From Pumilibacter muris (GTDB lineage Bacteria; Bacillota; Clostridia; Christensenellales; Pumilibacteraceae), in contig NZ_CALPCN010000005.1 in assembly GCF_943193045.1 (NCBI RefSeq), positions 1-64,000 of the forward strand: a stretch of 64,000 nt of DNA, given 5' to 3'. Below are positions 51,222 to 59,612 of the stretch, piece by piece. The translations under genes and the position numbers were made by a program. Position 1 is the first letter of the stretch. Each line of letters starts with the position of its first letter. The notes below the pieces were generated by a model, which saw nothing but the letters and a program-made list of their open reading frames with translations, was not told where the DNA came from and made no database searches.

Positions 51222-52304
51222 ATGAACTGTAAAATCGCTGTGATTCGCGGCGACGGTATCGGTCCCGAAATCGTAGACGCAACAATCGGATGTCTCGAAG
51301 CTGTGGCGCACCGATTCGGGCACACTTTTAAGTACGCCTTTCCGCTAATGGGCGGCGCGGCAATAGACAGCACCGGCGTGCCTCTTCCGCAGGAAACGAT
51401 AGACGAATGTTTAAATTCGGACGCCGTGCTTTTGGGAGCCGTAGGCGGACCCAAATGGGATAACCTTGCCACCCACCTGCGCCCCGAAAAAGGACTTTTG
51501 AATTTGAGAAGCGCGCTCGGACTTTACGCCAACGTGCGCCCCGCCGTTCTCTACGAACAACTGCGCGGCGATTCTCCCCTTAAACCCGCCATTACCAAAA
51601 AAGGAATAAACCTTGTTGTGGTGCGCGAGCTTACGGGCGGCATATACTTCGGACCTCGCGGTTACCGCGCGGGCAAATACGGGCAAGAAGCTTACGACAC
51701 CGAAGCATATTCCAAAAAAGAAATAGAGCGCATAGCGAAAGTCGCTTTCGACGTGGCGATGGGCAGAGGCAAGCGCGTTACGAGCATAGACAAAGCGAAC
51801 GTGCTCGAATCAAGTCAGCTTTGGCGCGCCACAGTTACAAAAGTTGCGGAACAATACCCCGAAATTGAGTTGAGCCACATGCTTGTGGATAATTGCGCGA
51901 TGCAACTCGTAAGAGACCCGTCGCAATTCGACGTTATTCTTTGCCCCAACATGTTCGGCGACATACTTTCGGACGAAGCGGCAATGATTACGGGTTCTAT
52001 CGGGCTGTTGCCGAGCAGCAGTTTGGGTTCAACAAAGCTCGGGCTTTACGAGCCAATTCACGGCTCCGCGCCCGATATTGCGGGAACCGACACGGCGAAC
52101 CCCATAGCAACCATTCTCGCCGCCGCAATGATGCTCTCAACGTCGCTCGAACTTCCCAAAGAAACGGCGGCGCTCGAAAAAGCTATAAAAACAATACTCG
52201 GCAAGGGCTACCGCACTCCCGACATTTATTCTACGGGAAACAAAAAAGTGTCTTGTTCTAAGATGGGCGAATTGATTGCCCTCGAAGTTTTGAACGGAAA
52301 ATAA
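51222..52304 (+). CDS. leuB: 3-isopropylmalate dehydrogenase
   Basis: 360 residues. [18 protein letters not shown] opens the protein; [27 protein letters not shown] and [33 protein letters not shown] are the substrate, catalytic Lys/Tyr and Mg-binding Asp regions; [18 protein letters not shown] binds NAD. It oxidatively decarboxylates 3-isopropylmalate. AAGGAGGG precedes ATG 51222. leuA is missing from the cluster. Confidence 0.96.
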   Translation: MNCKIAVIRGDGIGPEIVDATIGCLEAVAHRFGHTFKYAFPLMGGAAIDSTGVPLPQETIDECLNSDAVLLGAVGGPKWDNLATHLRPEKGLLNLRSALGLYANVRPAVLYEQLRGDSPLKPAITKKGINLVVVRELTGGIYFGPRGYRAGKYGQEAYDTEAYSKKEIERIAKVAFDVAMGRGKRVTSIDKANVLESSQLWRATVTKVAEQYPEIELSHMLVDNCAMQLVRDPSQFDVILCPNMFGDILSDEAAMITGSIGLLPSSSLGSTKLGLYEPIHGSAPDIAGTDTANPIATILAAAMMLSTSLELPKETAALEKAIKTILGKGYRTPDIYSTGNKKVSCSKMGELIALEVLNGK

Positions 52305-52321
52305 AAGGAGGTAACATTACA

Positions 52322-52552
52322 ATGTTTGAAAAAGTGACCGAAATGCTCGCAAAATATCTTAAAGCGGATAAAAGCGCCATAACGCGCGACACCGACATTC
52401 GCGCCGACCTTAACGCCGATTCGCTCGTTATAGTTGAAATGCTTTTCACGCTCGAAGAAGAAACGGGCATAACCATTCCCGACGAAAAAGTGGAAGAGCT
52501 AACACGCGTAGGCGCGCTTTGCGACTTTATCGAAAGCAATATGAAAAAATAA
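52322..52552 (+). CDS. Acyl carrier protein
   Basis: 76 residues, acidic, four-helix ACP. The phosphopantetheine serine is Ser34 in LNADSLVIVEML (DSL motif). It is the last gene of the ilvD-leuCDB transcript, 17 nt after leuB, with GGAGG. It is not next to fatty-acid genes, so it may be a second, specialised carrier rather than the housekeeping AcpP; that is inference. The NADSL motif in place of the usual GADSL is a minor deviation. Confidence 0.92.
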   Translation: MFEKVTEMLAKYLKADKSAITRDTDIRADLNADSLVIVEMLFTLEEETGITIPDEKVEELTRVGALCDFIESNMKK

Positions 52553-52575
52553 TTTTTTAAACTTTCAACCGTTAA

Positions 52576-52604
52576 AAAAGACCCGAAAATTTTTCGGGTC
52601 TTTT
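52576..52604. terminator. Bidirectional terminator after the ACP gene
   Basis: A perfect 14-bp stem AAAAGACCCGAAAA / TTTTCGGGTCTTTT. It serves the rightward ilvD-leu-acp operon and the leftward transglutaminase gene. Confidence 0.85.
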
Positions 52605-52618
52605 GTTTTTGTTATAGG

Positions 52619-53734
52619 TTACGCATAAATCAAAAACACGAACACGCCGTCGGGATAGCGTTGATACGGATACATTCCGCTCTCCGGCTTAAAAGCAAAA
52701 TCGGCGTCGGGAACCTTTTTATACGCCTCCGCAATATACGAGGCGTAGGCGTCGGGACGCGACAAATTGCTTTTGTCGTATTCGGGAAAATCGAGCTTTA
52801 ATTCAACCTTGCCTATTTTCCGCTTGCCGTCTTTGATTTTAGAGAACACGTCTAAAAGCTCGTCAAGACTTGTAAGCTTCATTTTATGTGAGCCTATTCC
52901 AAGCGACATTTCGGAATAAAAGTCGTAAGAATTCGGACACTCGTAATTCACGGCGTCGAGCCCGCTTTCGGTATGATGCCCCGTAAGAGGGTCGAACATG
53001 GCTTCGTCCGACACAAGAAAGTAGCCGTGATTCAATATGTCAACTCTGTGCTTACTGTCGGTGTATACATGCCAAGAATCCATTGTCGAATCAACGTTGT
53101 ACCACTCGCCGTCAAGCAAAACTTTGTTCCATGCGTGATTTACGGTGTTGCCGTCGGAAGAATATTGCCCCGTTATGCGTATGCAACGGATTTGCTCTAT
53201 TCCGCACAAAAGCAAAAACGCTTTCGAAAAACCGTCGCACACAGCCTTGCGCTCCAAAAAAACGCCGTCGGGTCTAAAAGAAGGATTGCTCTCTTTTGCA
53301 GAACTCGCGTTTTCAAGCAAATCGAAATCGTACTCGGTATAGTAAGCTATATAGTCGTGTATGGCGTGCAAACGCTCGAACGCCGAAAAATCGTTCTTAA
53401 TATAGCGGTTGAGCACCTGTATGGCGGCGTTATACGTTTTCTCTATTTCGGGAAAAACGTCTTTGCTGAAATCGGGACGGTAGCCTTCGTATAGTATTTC
53501 ATTCAACTCGTCGAATTGCGCGTTCACGCTGTTGGCGGTAAAGCCCTTAGTTTCGCCGAGCGCGTTCACAGGACGCACGGGCGAGCTATCCGCATCACTC
53601 TCGCTTATAAGATGCGGCAAAATATCTTCGCTCGGTTTTTTGTTGAACACCGAACAACCCAAAGCGGAAAAAAGAGACGCAAACGCAAATAACGCAACCA
53701 ACGCAAGTTTAAAGCTCTTTTTGAAAAAACTCAT
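52619..53734 (-). CDS. Transglutaminase-like lipoprotein
   Basis: 371 residues, lipoprotein signal with lipobox SALGC (Cys about 27). A papain-like transglutaminase core carries the full triad: ERKAVCDGFSKAF (Cys about 164), GNTVNHAWNKVLL (His about 198) and WYNVDSTMDSW (Asp about 214). This family cleaves or cross-links protein side chains, often at the Gram-positive cell wall; the substrate is unknown. GGAG precedes ATG 53734, and the gene is 13 nt after htrA, in the ung-htrA-transglutaminase group. Confidence 0.88.
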   Translation of the reverse strand: MSFFKKSFKLALVALFAFASLFSALGCSVFNKKPSEDILPHLISESDADSSPVRPVNALGETKGFTANSVNAQFDELNEILYEGYRPDFSKDVFPEIEKTYNAAIQVLNRYIKNDFSAFERLHAIHDYIAYYTEYDFDLLENASSAKESNPSFRPDGVFLERKAVCDGFSKAFLLLCGIEQIRCIRITGQYSSDGNTVNHAWNKVLLDGEWYNVDSTMDSWHVYTDSKHRVDILNHGYFLVSDEAMFDPLTGHHTESGLDAVNYECPNSYDFYSEMSLGIGSHKMKLTSLDELLDVFSKIKDGKRKIGKVELKLDFPEYDKSNLSRPDAYASYIAEAYKKVPDADFAFKPESGMYPYQRYPDGVFVFLIYA

Positions 53735-53747
53735 AAAGTCTCCGAAA

Positions 53748-54896
53748 TCAATATTTTGAACGCTTGTAGTCGTATTTCACAGTCACGCTTTGTCCGTTTC
53801 GGTCGAGAACTATTTTTAGAGTCTCCCCGCTTGCCGAAGCGTCGTGAACGTATTTTAAACACTCGTTGAAAACGGCTCCGAAAGAAGTGTTTACCGAAAC
53901 GGCAAGCGAACCGATTTTGGTAACAATGTCGCCGCTCATTATATCACCGCTCATATCCGCCGACGAAGGCAACACGTCGGTAACCGTTAAGCCTGCGGCT
54001 GTAAAACGCGCCCGAAAGCATAAGCCGTCGAAATTAATAGCGTCCTCAATGTCGGTGTCGCCGCGCACGGAAATCGTGCTCGTTTGTCCGCCGCCGCGTT
54101 CGTCGAGTATGCGGCGCGCCAACTTATCCGCAATAGAGAACGGCACGCAGTAGCTCATTCCCTCAACGGGTCGGTCGGTGTCGCCGTCGGCAACGTATTG
54201 CGTGCGGTAGGTGTTTATTCCTATAATTTTCCCGTCGAGCGAAAACAGTCCGCCGCCCGACATGCCCGCGTTTATAGGGCACGTCACGGCAATAACGGGA
54301 ACTCTTTTAACTCCCGACGACTCTTCGTTTTCGGTTTTTAACATTCGGCTCGTGCGCGACACTATTCCGTCGAAAGCCGCAATCCCGTAAGCAAGACTGT
54401 TCCCCGCCGCAAGCACGGGAGTACCTTCGGTGTAGCTACTGCCTTGCGTAACAGCTTTCCCGTAAGCGCCGTCAATTTCTATAAGCGCAATATCGTGAAA
54501 AGAATCGTAGCCGAGTAGCTTACCCTCTTGTTTTTCGCCGTATTCGGTAAAGCGCACAAACGGAGCGCCGTCCGAACCCGTAACGTGAAAATTCGATATA
54601 ACGTAGGTTTTCCCGTTTTCAATTTTGTATATCACTCCGCTGCCTTTCGCGTTGCCCTTAGTGCCGTTGCCGTACACTTCGACAACCTGCGAACGCACTG
54701 CGGCAAAAGCTGTTTCGTAGTTGGGCGACGCGGTTTCTCGTAAGCCCACCGACAGCAAAATTACGGCGGTTAGCGCGAGCAACACCGTTAAGCCGAGCAA
54801 CACCGTAATCAACATGTTGGCAAGCGTAAATCCGCTCTTTATTCGCCTACTTTCCGAATTTGTTTCGGGCGCTTGCGCGGGCTCTGAATTTTCCAT
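53748..54896 (-). CDS. Membrane-anchored HtrA/DegP-like serine protease
   Basis: 382 residues from ATG 54896 (spacing to AAGGAG favours it over 54902). A cytoplasmic tail of about 25 residues is followed by a TM helix (LITVLLGLTVLLALTAVILL), then a trypsin-like domain: SNFHVTG (His about 101), SFHDIALIEI (Asp about 134) and PINAGMSGGGLFSLDG (Ser about 213, GMSGG instead of the common GNSGG). A PDZ domain follows (about 270-375: GLTVTDVLPSSADMSGDIMSGDIVTKIG). It degrades damaged exported proteins. It lies between ung and the transglutaminase gene on one transcript. Confidence 0.9.
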   Translation of the reverse strand: MENSEPAQAPETNSESRRIKSGFTLANMLITVLLGLTVLLALTAVILLSVGLRETASPNYETAFAAVRSQVVEVYGNGTKGNAKGSGVIYKIENGKTYVISNFHVTGSDGAPFVRFTEYGEKQEGKLLGYDSFHDIALIEIDGAYGKAVTQGSSYTEGTPVLAAGNSLAYGIAAFDGIVSRTSRMLKTENEESSGVKRVPVIAVTCPINAGMSGGGLFSLDGKIIGINTYRTQYVADGDTDRPVEGMSYCVPFSIADKLARRILDERGGGQTSTISVRGDTDIEDAINFDGLCFRARFTAAGLTVTDVLPSSADMSGDIMSGDIVTKIGSLAVSVNTSFGAVFNECLKYVHDASASGETLKIVLDRNGQSVTVKYDYKRSKY

Positions 54897-54917
54897 TCGC
54901 ATCTCCTTATATATATT

Positions 54918-55628
54918 CTAAACTCTTGTTATTTTTCCGCCGTAATAAGAAGCAAGTCCGCCGTCAACGTTCGCCCAGTCTATCGGCGCCATACCGTGTT
55001 CAGCTAAGAACTCGTTTGTCTGAGAAAAATGCTTGCAACCGAAAAAACCTCTGCTTGCCGAAAGCGGACTCGGATGCGGCGACATAAGAATTTTATGGCG
55101 TGCGGCTATCAGGCTCTTTTTGGAACCCGCGCCCGCGCCCCACAGAATAAACACCATAGGTTTTTCTCGCGCGCTCAACGCCGTTGTAACCGCGTCGGTA
55201 AACCTTTGCCACCCGAGCGCCGAGTGCGACTGCGGAGTTGCCTTGCGCACGGTAAGGGTGGCGTTAAGAAGCAAAACGCCTTGCTCTTCCCAACCGAGAA
55301 GAGTGCCGGTAGTTGGCATTTTAACGCCTATGTCCGATTCGATTTCTTTATAAATATTTATTAACGACGGAGGAAGCGGAATCCCCTTGTTCACCGCAAA
55401 CGCTATTCCGTTCGCCTGACCGTCGCCGTGATACGGGTCTTGCCCGAGTATAACCACTTTAACGTCATTATAGTCCACCATAGAAAGAGCGCGAAAAATC
55501 AGTTCGTAAGGCGGAAAAACAGTTTGCGTTTTATATTCCTCTTCAATCTTATCGTTAAGCGCCGAAAAATACGGGGCGCTAAATTCTTTTTTCAGTATTT
55601 CATCCCACGAATTGCCTATTTTGTTCAT
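54918..55628 (-). CDS. ung: Uracil-DNA glycosylase (family 1)
   Basis: 236 residues. VVILGQDPYHGDGQANGIAF is the catalytic water-activating loop, LLLNATLTVRKATPQSH the uracil-specificity strand (Asn), and HPSPLSASRGFFGCKHFSQTN the leucine-intercalation loop with catalytic His. It removes uracil from DNA. AAGGAAGG precedes ATG 55628. It is the first gene of the ung-htrA-transglutaminase group, 21 nt ahead of htrA. Confidence 0.96.
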   Translation of the reverse strand: MNKIGNSWDEILKKEFSAPYFSALNDKIEEEYKTQTVFPPYELIFRALSMVDYNDVKVVILGQDPYHGDGQANGIAFAVNKGIPLPPSLINIYKEIESDIGVKMPTTGTLLGWEEQGVLLLNATLTVRKATPQSHSALGWQRFTDAVTTALSAREKPMVFILWGAGAGSKKSLIAARHKILMSPHPSPLSASRGFFGCKHFSQTNEFLAEHGMAPIDWANVDGGLASYYGGKITRV

Positions 55629-55682
55629 TCCGTTGCCCTTCCTTTGTATTGCTAAAAAAGAGTTTTCTTTACTTTCGATTTT

Positions 55683-55711
55683 ATTGTATCATAAAACCAA
55701 AAAAAAATCAA
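55683..55711 (-). promoter_or_regulatory. Promoter of ung
   Basis: On the minus strand TTGATT (55711-55706), a 17-nt spacer and TACAAT (55688-55683). The spacer begins with a long T-run. Confidence 0.6.
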
Positions 55712-55768
55712 GCGAGAATTACTCCCGCCCGCACTGCAAATTTATGTTGCAAACCGTATGTAGTACCC

Positions 55769-55811
55769 GCCTTTCCGCCGGCAAAAGGGCAACCCGCGCG
55801 GAAAGGCTTTT
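55769..55811. other. Strong hairpin with no assigned gene
   Basis: A perfect 10-bp stem GCCTTTCCGC / GCGGAAAGGC (55769-55778 with 55798-55807), then TTTT on the + strand. No rightward gene ends here. It could terminate a small RNA or be the 3' structure of one. The surrounding 55712-55877 contains no coding region. Confidence 0.5.
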
Positions 55812-55877
55812 GTCTTTGGTACAATTCTAATATGGCTGTAATGCGAATTAAATATTCGCAACTTTAAAAAATTTGCG

Positions 55878-56219
55878 CTACGAAACAAAATTTACGGCTT
55901 TTAGCATTATATCGAGCAAAGAGTTGTCTTTTAGCGAATAAAACGACACTTTGCCCTGCCTACGCACTTTAACCGCGCCTATGGATTTCAAATTCCGCAA
56001 CTGGTGCGAAACGGTGGTTTGGTTTATTTTAAGGCTTAGGCTCAAATCGGTTACGCACATTTCGGTTATGCTGAGTGCCGAAATCAATTTCAGACGGGTA
56101 CCGTCGCCGAGCGCCGAAAAAAAGTCCGACATAGCGGCAAGAGCGTCTTCGCCCGGCACATAACTGCGCACCAAATCGAGAGTTTTATTGTCTATAAGCA
56201 ATCTTTCGGAATCAAACAT
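55878..56219 (-). CDS. ArsR-family transcriptional regulator
   Basis: 113 residues. The winged HTH is ALSITEMCVTDLSLSLKINQTTVSHQLRNLKSIGAVKVRRQGKVSFYSLKD, preceded by the SALGDGTRLKLI segment typical of ArsR/SmtB. The metal-site motif ELCVCDL of true arsenic sensors is reduced to EMCVTDL with one Cys, so it may sense something else. GGAGGG precedes ATG 56219. It is divergent from the small Cys-rich gene at 56324, with a shared 104-bp region holding a palindrome. Confidence 0.88.
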   Translation of the reverse strand: MFDSERLLIDNKTLDLVRSYVPGEDALAAMSDFFSALGDGTRLKLISALSITEMCVTDLSLSLKINQTTVSHQLRNLKSIGAVKVRRQGKVSFYSLKDNSLLDIMLKAVNFVS

Positions 56220-56260
56220 ACTTGCGCCCTCCTATGAATATATTTTAATATAAACATATA

Positions 56261-56271
56261 TTGCGACGCAA
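56261..56271. promoter_or_regulatory. Palindrome TTGCGACGCAA between arsR-type gene and small gene
   Basis: A perfect 11-bp palindrome in the divergent region, extended weakly by flanking ATA/TATA. Read leftwards, its TTGCGT overlap pairs with TAAAAT at 18 nt, so it would sit over the regulator's own -35 box. Candidate operator for the ArsR-type protein. Confidence 0.45.
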
Positions 56272-56323
56272 GTATAAAATTGCGCTTTTTATGTAGCTAT
56301 TACGCGAAGAACGGAGAAATAAC

Positions 56324-56548
56324 ATGAATCAAGACGACATCTACAATCTTCTTCTTATTTTGCTTTTAATGAGCAACGAACGCGGCGGAAACGACAATCC
56401 GTGCAATTCGAACTCGACGCGCGGTTCGATTAACGAGCTTATTATAACGTCGATGCTTTTGAACAGTTGCAATTCGCGCGACGCATGCCCCGACGCGTTG
56501 AACGACGGTTGCGGACGCATTCGCAGAGGCGACAACACCACGTTCTAA
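56324..56548 (+). CDS. Small Cys-containing protein of unknown function
   Basis: 74 residues; the family was not recognised. A short Leu-rich N-terminal stretch (YNLLLILLLMS) is followed by an Asn/Cys-rich part with four Cys (NPCNSN, LNSCNS, DACPDA, DGCGRI) and a polar tail. GGAG lies 7 nt before ATG 56324, which supports it as a real gene. It is divergent from the ArsR-type regulator and may be its target. Metal binding through the four Cys is possible but unproven. Confidence 0.6.
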   Translation: MNQDDIYNLLLILLLMSNERGGNDNPCNSNSTRGSINELIITSMLLNSCNSRDACPDALNDGCGRIRRGDNTTF

Positions 56549-56556
56549 AACAACAA

Positions 56557-56584
56557 CCCGCCGCACTTTTTATAATGCGGCGGG
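56557..56584. terminator. Hairpin between the small gene and argS
   Basis: A perfect 9-bp stem CCCGCCGCA / TGCGGCGGG (56557-56565 with 56576-56584). The flanking T-runs are weak in both directions. Confidence 0.55.
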
Positions 56585-56636
56585 CTGTAAATTTAATACA
56601 TTTACAACAAATCAGACATTATCGACATAAAAAGAA

Positions 56637-58334
56637 TCACATTTTTTCGGGCGCGTTTATCAGCAACAACGAGAGCCCGTTTTTCAACGTCGATTTAACG
56701 CAAGCGGTAAGTAGCAACCTTGCGTCGGTTGCGGCTTTATCTTCGGTAATTACCCTGTGTTCTATATAAAATCTGTTAAAACTTTGCGCGAGGTCGAGCA
56801 AATAGCGGGCGATTAGGCAAGGCTCGTACTTTTCTGCCGCTTCGCAAACAACGTCGTCGTACCTGTTTAAAAGCGTCACAACGTCGGTGCTCTCGTCGTC
56901 CGTAAGCAAGTCCCAAGATATTTTACGCGAACTAACGTATTTATAGCCGCCCTTAGAAAGTATAGACGAACAACGAGCGTGCGTGTATTGCAAATAAGGG
57001 GCGGTTTCCCCCTCGAACGAAAGAGCTTTATCGTAGGAAAACACCATATCTTTTATGCGCGACGTCGAAAGCGCCGAAAACACTATCGCGCCCACGCCCA
57101 CCATTTCGGCTACGGCGGCTTTATCGATAAGTTCGGGGTTCTTTTCGCGTATGATTTTTTCGGCTTTTTCGACCGCAGTGGAAAGCACGTCTTTAAGAAA
57201 AACAACGTTTCCTTTGCGCGTGGAAAGCGCTTCGCCACCCTCCAAGCTCACCATTCCGAACGGAACGTGAACGCAGTCGGCAGCCCACGTTTTCCCCATT
57301 TTTTCAAGCACTTTGAAAACCTGTTTAAAATGTAAATTCTGCTGATACGCAACAACATAAAGGCACTTGTAAAAATTATAGGTGTCGTGGCGATACTGAG
57401 CGGCGGCAAGGTCGCGCGTGGCGTAAAGAGTGGCTCCGTCCTTTTTAAGAATAAGGCATGGCGGCATGCCGCTGTCGGATAGGTCCACAACCTTAGCGCC
57501 CTCGCTTTCGGTTAGCAATCCTTTGGCTTCGAGCTCTTTTATAACAGGCTCCATTTTATCGTTATAAAAACTTTCGCCCGCATAAGAATCGAAAGTTATG
57601 CCCAGCCTGTCGTAAATTTTTTGCACTTCTTTAAGAGTGAGCTCTTTAAACCTGTCGAAAATTCTTACCGTTTCTTTGTCGCCGTCTTCGATTAGTTTAA
57701 AATAATGCCTGCCCTCTTCTTCGAGCGACGGCTCTTTTTCGGCTTCGGCATGGAATTTAACGTACAGTTCCATAAGAGCGGTAACGCCGCACTTTTCAAT
57801 GTCGGCGTCGTTTCCCCAACGCTTATATGCCGAAACAAGCTTTCCGAACTGCGTGCCCCAATCGCCGAGATGGTTAATTCCCACAGCGTTGTAACCCAAA
57901 TAATCGAAGATGCGGTAAAGCGAGCCGCCGATTGCGGTTGTAAGCAAATGTCCTATATGGAACGGCTTTGCGATATTCACCGACGAATAGTCGAGGCATA
58001 CGGTTTTGCCGTTGCTCGGCTTTTTGTTAAACACGTCGCCTTTCTCTGCAACCGCGCGCAAACCGTTCTCAGCCAAAGCCGCTCGGTCGAGTTTAAAATT
58101 GAGGTACCCGGCCACCGATTCGACGCTTTGAACTTCGGGAGGCAAAACAAGCTCCGATTTCAACTTATCGGCAATAGCCGCAGGCGACATGCGCAAAATT
58201 TTGGAAAATTTGAAGCACGGCAAACAAAATTCGCCGTTCTCCCTGCGCGGAGGCACCGAAATGCTCGCATATATTTCTTCTTTGCTTACGCCGTCTATTT
58301 TTATTGACTCGGCAATTATTTTTTTATAATCCAT
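56637..58334 (-). CDS. argS: Arginyl-tRNA synthetase
   Basis: 565 residues. The Arg-N domain is N-terminal; the HIGH motif is DYSSVNIAKPFHIGHLLTT, followed by NHLGDWGTQFGKLVSAYKRWG, and the C-terminal anticodon domain ends HRVITEDKAATDARLLL. The canonical KMSKS is replaced by ALSTRKGN, as is usual in many ArgRS. It charges tRNA-Arg. ATG 58334 is fixed by an in-frame stop two codons upstream. The Shine-Dalgarno lies unusually far upstream (see 58344-58363). Confidence 0.95.
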   Translation of the reverse strand: MDYKKIIAESIKIDGVSKEEIYASISVPPRRENGEFCLPCFKFSKILRMSPAAIADKLKSELVLPPEVQSVESVAGYLNFKLDRAALAENGLRAVAEKGDVFNKKPSNGKTVCLDYSSVNIAKPFHIGHLLTTAIGGSLYRIFDYLGYNAVGINHLGDWGTQFGKLVSAYKRWGNDADIEKCGVTALMELYVKFHAEAEKEPSLEEEGRHYFKLIEDGDKETVRIFDRFKELTLKEVQKIYDRLGITFDSYAGESFYNDKMEPVIKELEAKGLLTESEGAKVVDLSDSGMPPCLILKKDGATLYATRDLAAAQYRHDTYNFYKCLYVVAYQQNLHFKQVFKVLEKMGKTWAADCVHVPFGMVSLEGGEALSTRKGNVVFLKDVLSTAVEKAEKIIREKNPELIDKAAVAEMVGVGAIVFSALSTSRIKDMVFSYDKALSFEGETAPYLQYTHARCSSILSKGGYKYVSSRKISWDLLTDDESTDVVTLLNRYDDVVCEAAEKYEPCLIARYLLDLAQSFNRFYIEHRVITEDKAATDARLLLTACVKSTLKNGLSLLLINAPEKM

Positions 58335-58343
58335 TCGTTATTC

Positions 58344-58363
58344 GGTCGGTTCCGACCTCTCCT
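58344..58363 (-). promoter_or_regulatory. Distant Shine-Dalgarno and hairpin before argS
   Basis: On the minus strand AAAGGAGAGG (ending near 58356) lies about 21 nt from the start codon. Between them is the inverted repeat GGTCGG-AA-CCGACC (58357-58344), which would bring the site closer if folded and whose 5' edge touches the Shine-Dalgarno. Confidence 0.4.
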
Positions 58364-58388
58364 TTCGCTTTGCGGCGTCCGCTGTTTC

Positions 58389-59477
58389 TTAAACGTTAAA
58401 ACGGAAAAGCACAACGTCGCCGTCGCGCATAACGTATTCTTTGCCCTCGCTGCGCACTTTGCCCTTTTCTTTGGCTTGATTAAATCCGCCGAACGCCACA
58501 AGGTCGTCGTAGCTCACTATTTCGGCGCGAATAAACCCTTTTTCGAAATCGGAATGAATTTTTCCCGCCGCCTGAGGCGCCTTTGTTCCTTTTTCTATCG
58601 TCCAGGCGCGAACTTCTTTTTCTCCCGCAGTAAGGTAGCTTATAAGCCCCAACAAAGCATATCCCGCCTTTATAACACTGTCAAGTCCCGATTCTTCAAG
58701 TCCCAAATCGCGCGAAAGTTCTTCGCGGTCGGCGTCGTCGAGCGTGCTTAAATCCTCTTCCGCTTTGGCGCAAATTTCAACTGTTTCGGCGCCCTCGCTC
58801 TTTGAAAACTCGCGCACTTTGTCAACGTAAACGTTGCTTTTGCCTATATCCGATTCGCTAATGTTGGCGCAGTAAATAACGGGCTTTGCGGTAAGCAAAA
58901 AGAATTCGCGCAACAGCTCTTTTTCTTCGTCGGAATACGAAAGCGTGCGAGCCGTTTTTCCCTGTTCGAGCACAACTTTTATTTTTTTGAGAAGCGCGGC
59001 TTCGTCGGCGTATTTCTTTTCTCCGCATTTAACGTATTTTTCCGCTTTTTCAAGACGCTTCTGCACCGTTTCAAGGTCGCTGAGCACAAGTTCGAGGTTT
59101 ATTGTTTCTATATCGCGCAACGGGTCTACGCTGCCGTCAACGTGAATAACGCTGCTCCCGCCGAAACAACGCACAACGTGAACAATAGCGTCAACTTCGC
59201 GTATATGCGACAAAAACTTGTTTCCCAGCCCCTCTCCCTTAGACGCGCCTTTAACAAGCCCTGCTATATCCACAAATTCGAGCACTGCGGGAGTCACCTT
59301 TTTGGTGTTATACATTTTAGCCAACACGTCGAGACGCGCGTCGGGCACAGGAACCACGCCCACATTCGGCTCTATTGTGCAAAACGGATAGTTCGCGCAC
59401 TCCGCGCCCGCCTTCGTAATAGCGTTGAAAAGCGTGCTCTTTCCTACGTTAGGTAAACCTACCACTCCTAATTTCAT
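58389..59477 (-). CDS. ychF: Ribosome-binding ATPase YchF/OLA1
   Basis: 362 residues. The P-loop is GLPNVGKSTLFNAITKAGAECANYPFCTIEPNVG (with the NxxE-type G4 motif of OLA1 that favours ATP over GTP); KVTPAVLEFVDIAGLVKGASKGEGLGNKFLSHIREVDAI contains G3, followed by a coiled-coil insertion and a C-terminal TGS domain (LISYLTAGEKEVRAWTIEKG). It binds ribosomes and modulates stress responses. AAGGA precedes ATG 59477. Confidence 0.95.
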   Translation of the reverse strand: MKLGVVGLPNVGKSTLFNAITKAGAECANYPFCTIEPNVGVVPVPDARLDVLAKMYNTKKVTPAVLEFVDIAGLVKGASKGEGLGNKFLSHIREVDAIVHVVRCFGGSSVIHVDGSVDPLRDIETINLELVLSDLETVQKRLEKAEKYVKCGEKKYADEAALLKKIKVVLEQGKTARTLSYSDEEKELLREFFLLTAKPVIYCANISESDIGKSNVYVDKVREFSKSEGAETVEICAKAEEDLSTLDDADREELSRDLGLEESGLDSVIKAGYALLGLISYLTAGEKEVRAWTIEKGTKAPQAAGKIHSDFEKGFIRAEIVSYDDLVAFGGFNQAKEKGKVRSEGKEYVMRDGDVVLFRFNV

Positions 59478-59511
59478 AAACGTTTTCCTTAGGTGTTTTT
59501 TTAACCTAATT

Positions 59512-59540
59512 ATTATAACATTGAAACTTTACAAAAGCAA
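59512..59540 (-). promoter_or_regulatory. Promoter of ychF
   Basis: On the minus strand TTGCTT (59540-59535), a 17-nt spacer and a perfect TATAAT (59517-59512). Confidence 0.65.
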
Positions 59541-59544
59541 CAAA

Positions 59545-59578
59545 AAAGCCCGCACATAACGGAAATTGTGCGGGCTTT
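59545..59578 (-). terminator. Terminator of the secreted coiled-coil protein gene
   Basis: A perfect 11-bp stem AAAGCCCGCAC / GTGCGGGCTTT (59545-59555 with 59568-59578), with T6 on the minus strand. Confidence 0.85.
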
Positions 59579-59612
59579 ATAACGGAGATGCAAAACTTTG
59601 TTTAAAGCGTAC

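Noticed and set aside
55683-55711. A/T homopolymer (9 A) in the ung promoter spacer as a second phase-variation tract
   Set aside because: Runs of A/T of this length are common in the AT-rich gaps here and ung is a housekeeping gene; only the G/C tract at 30596-30605 stands out.
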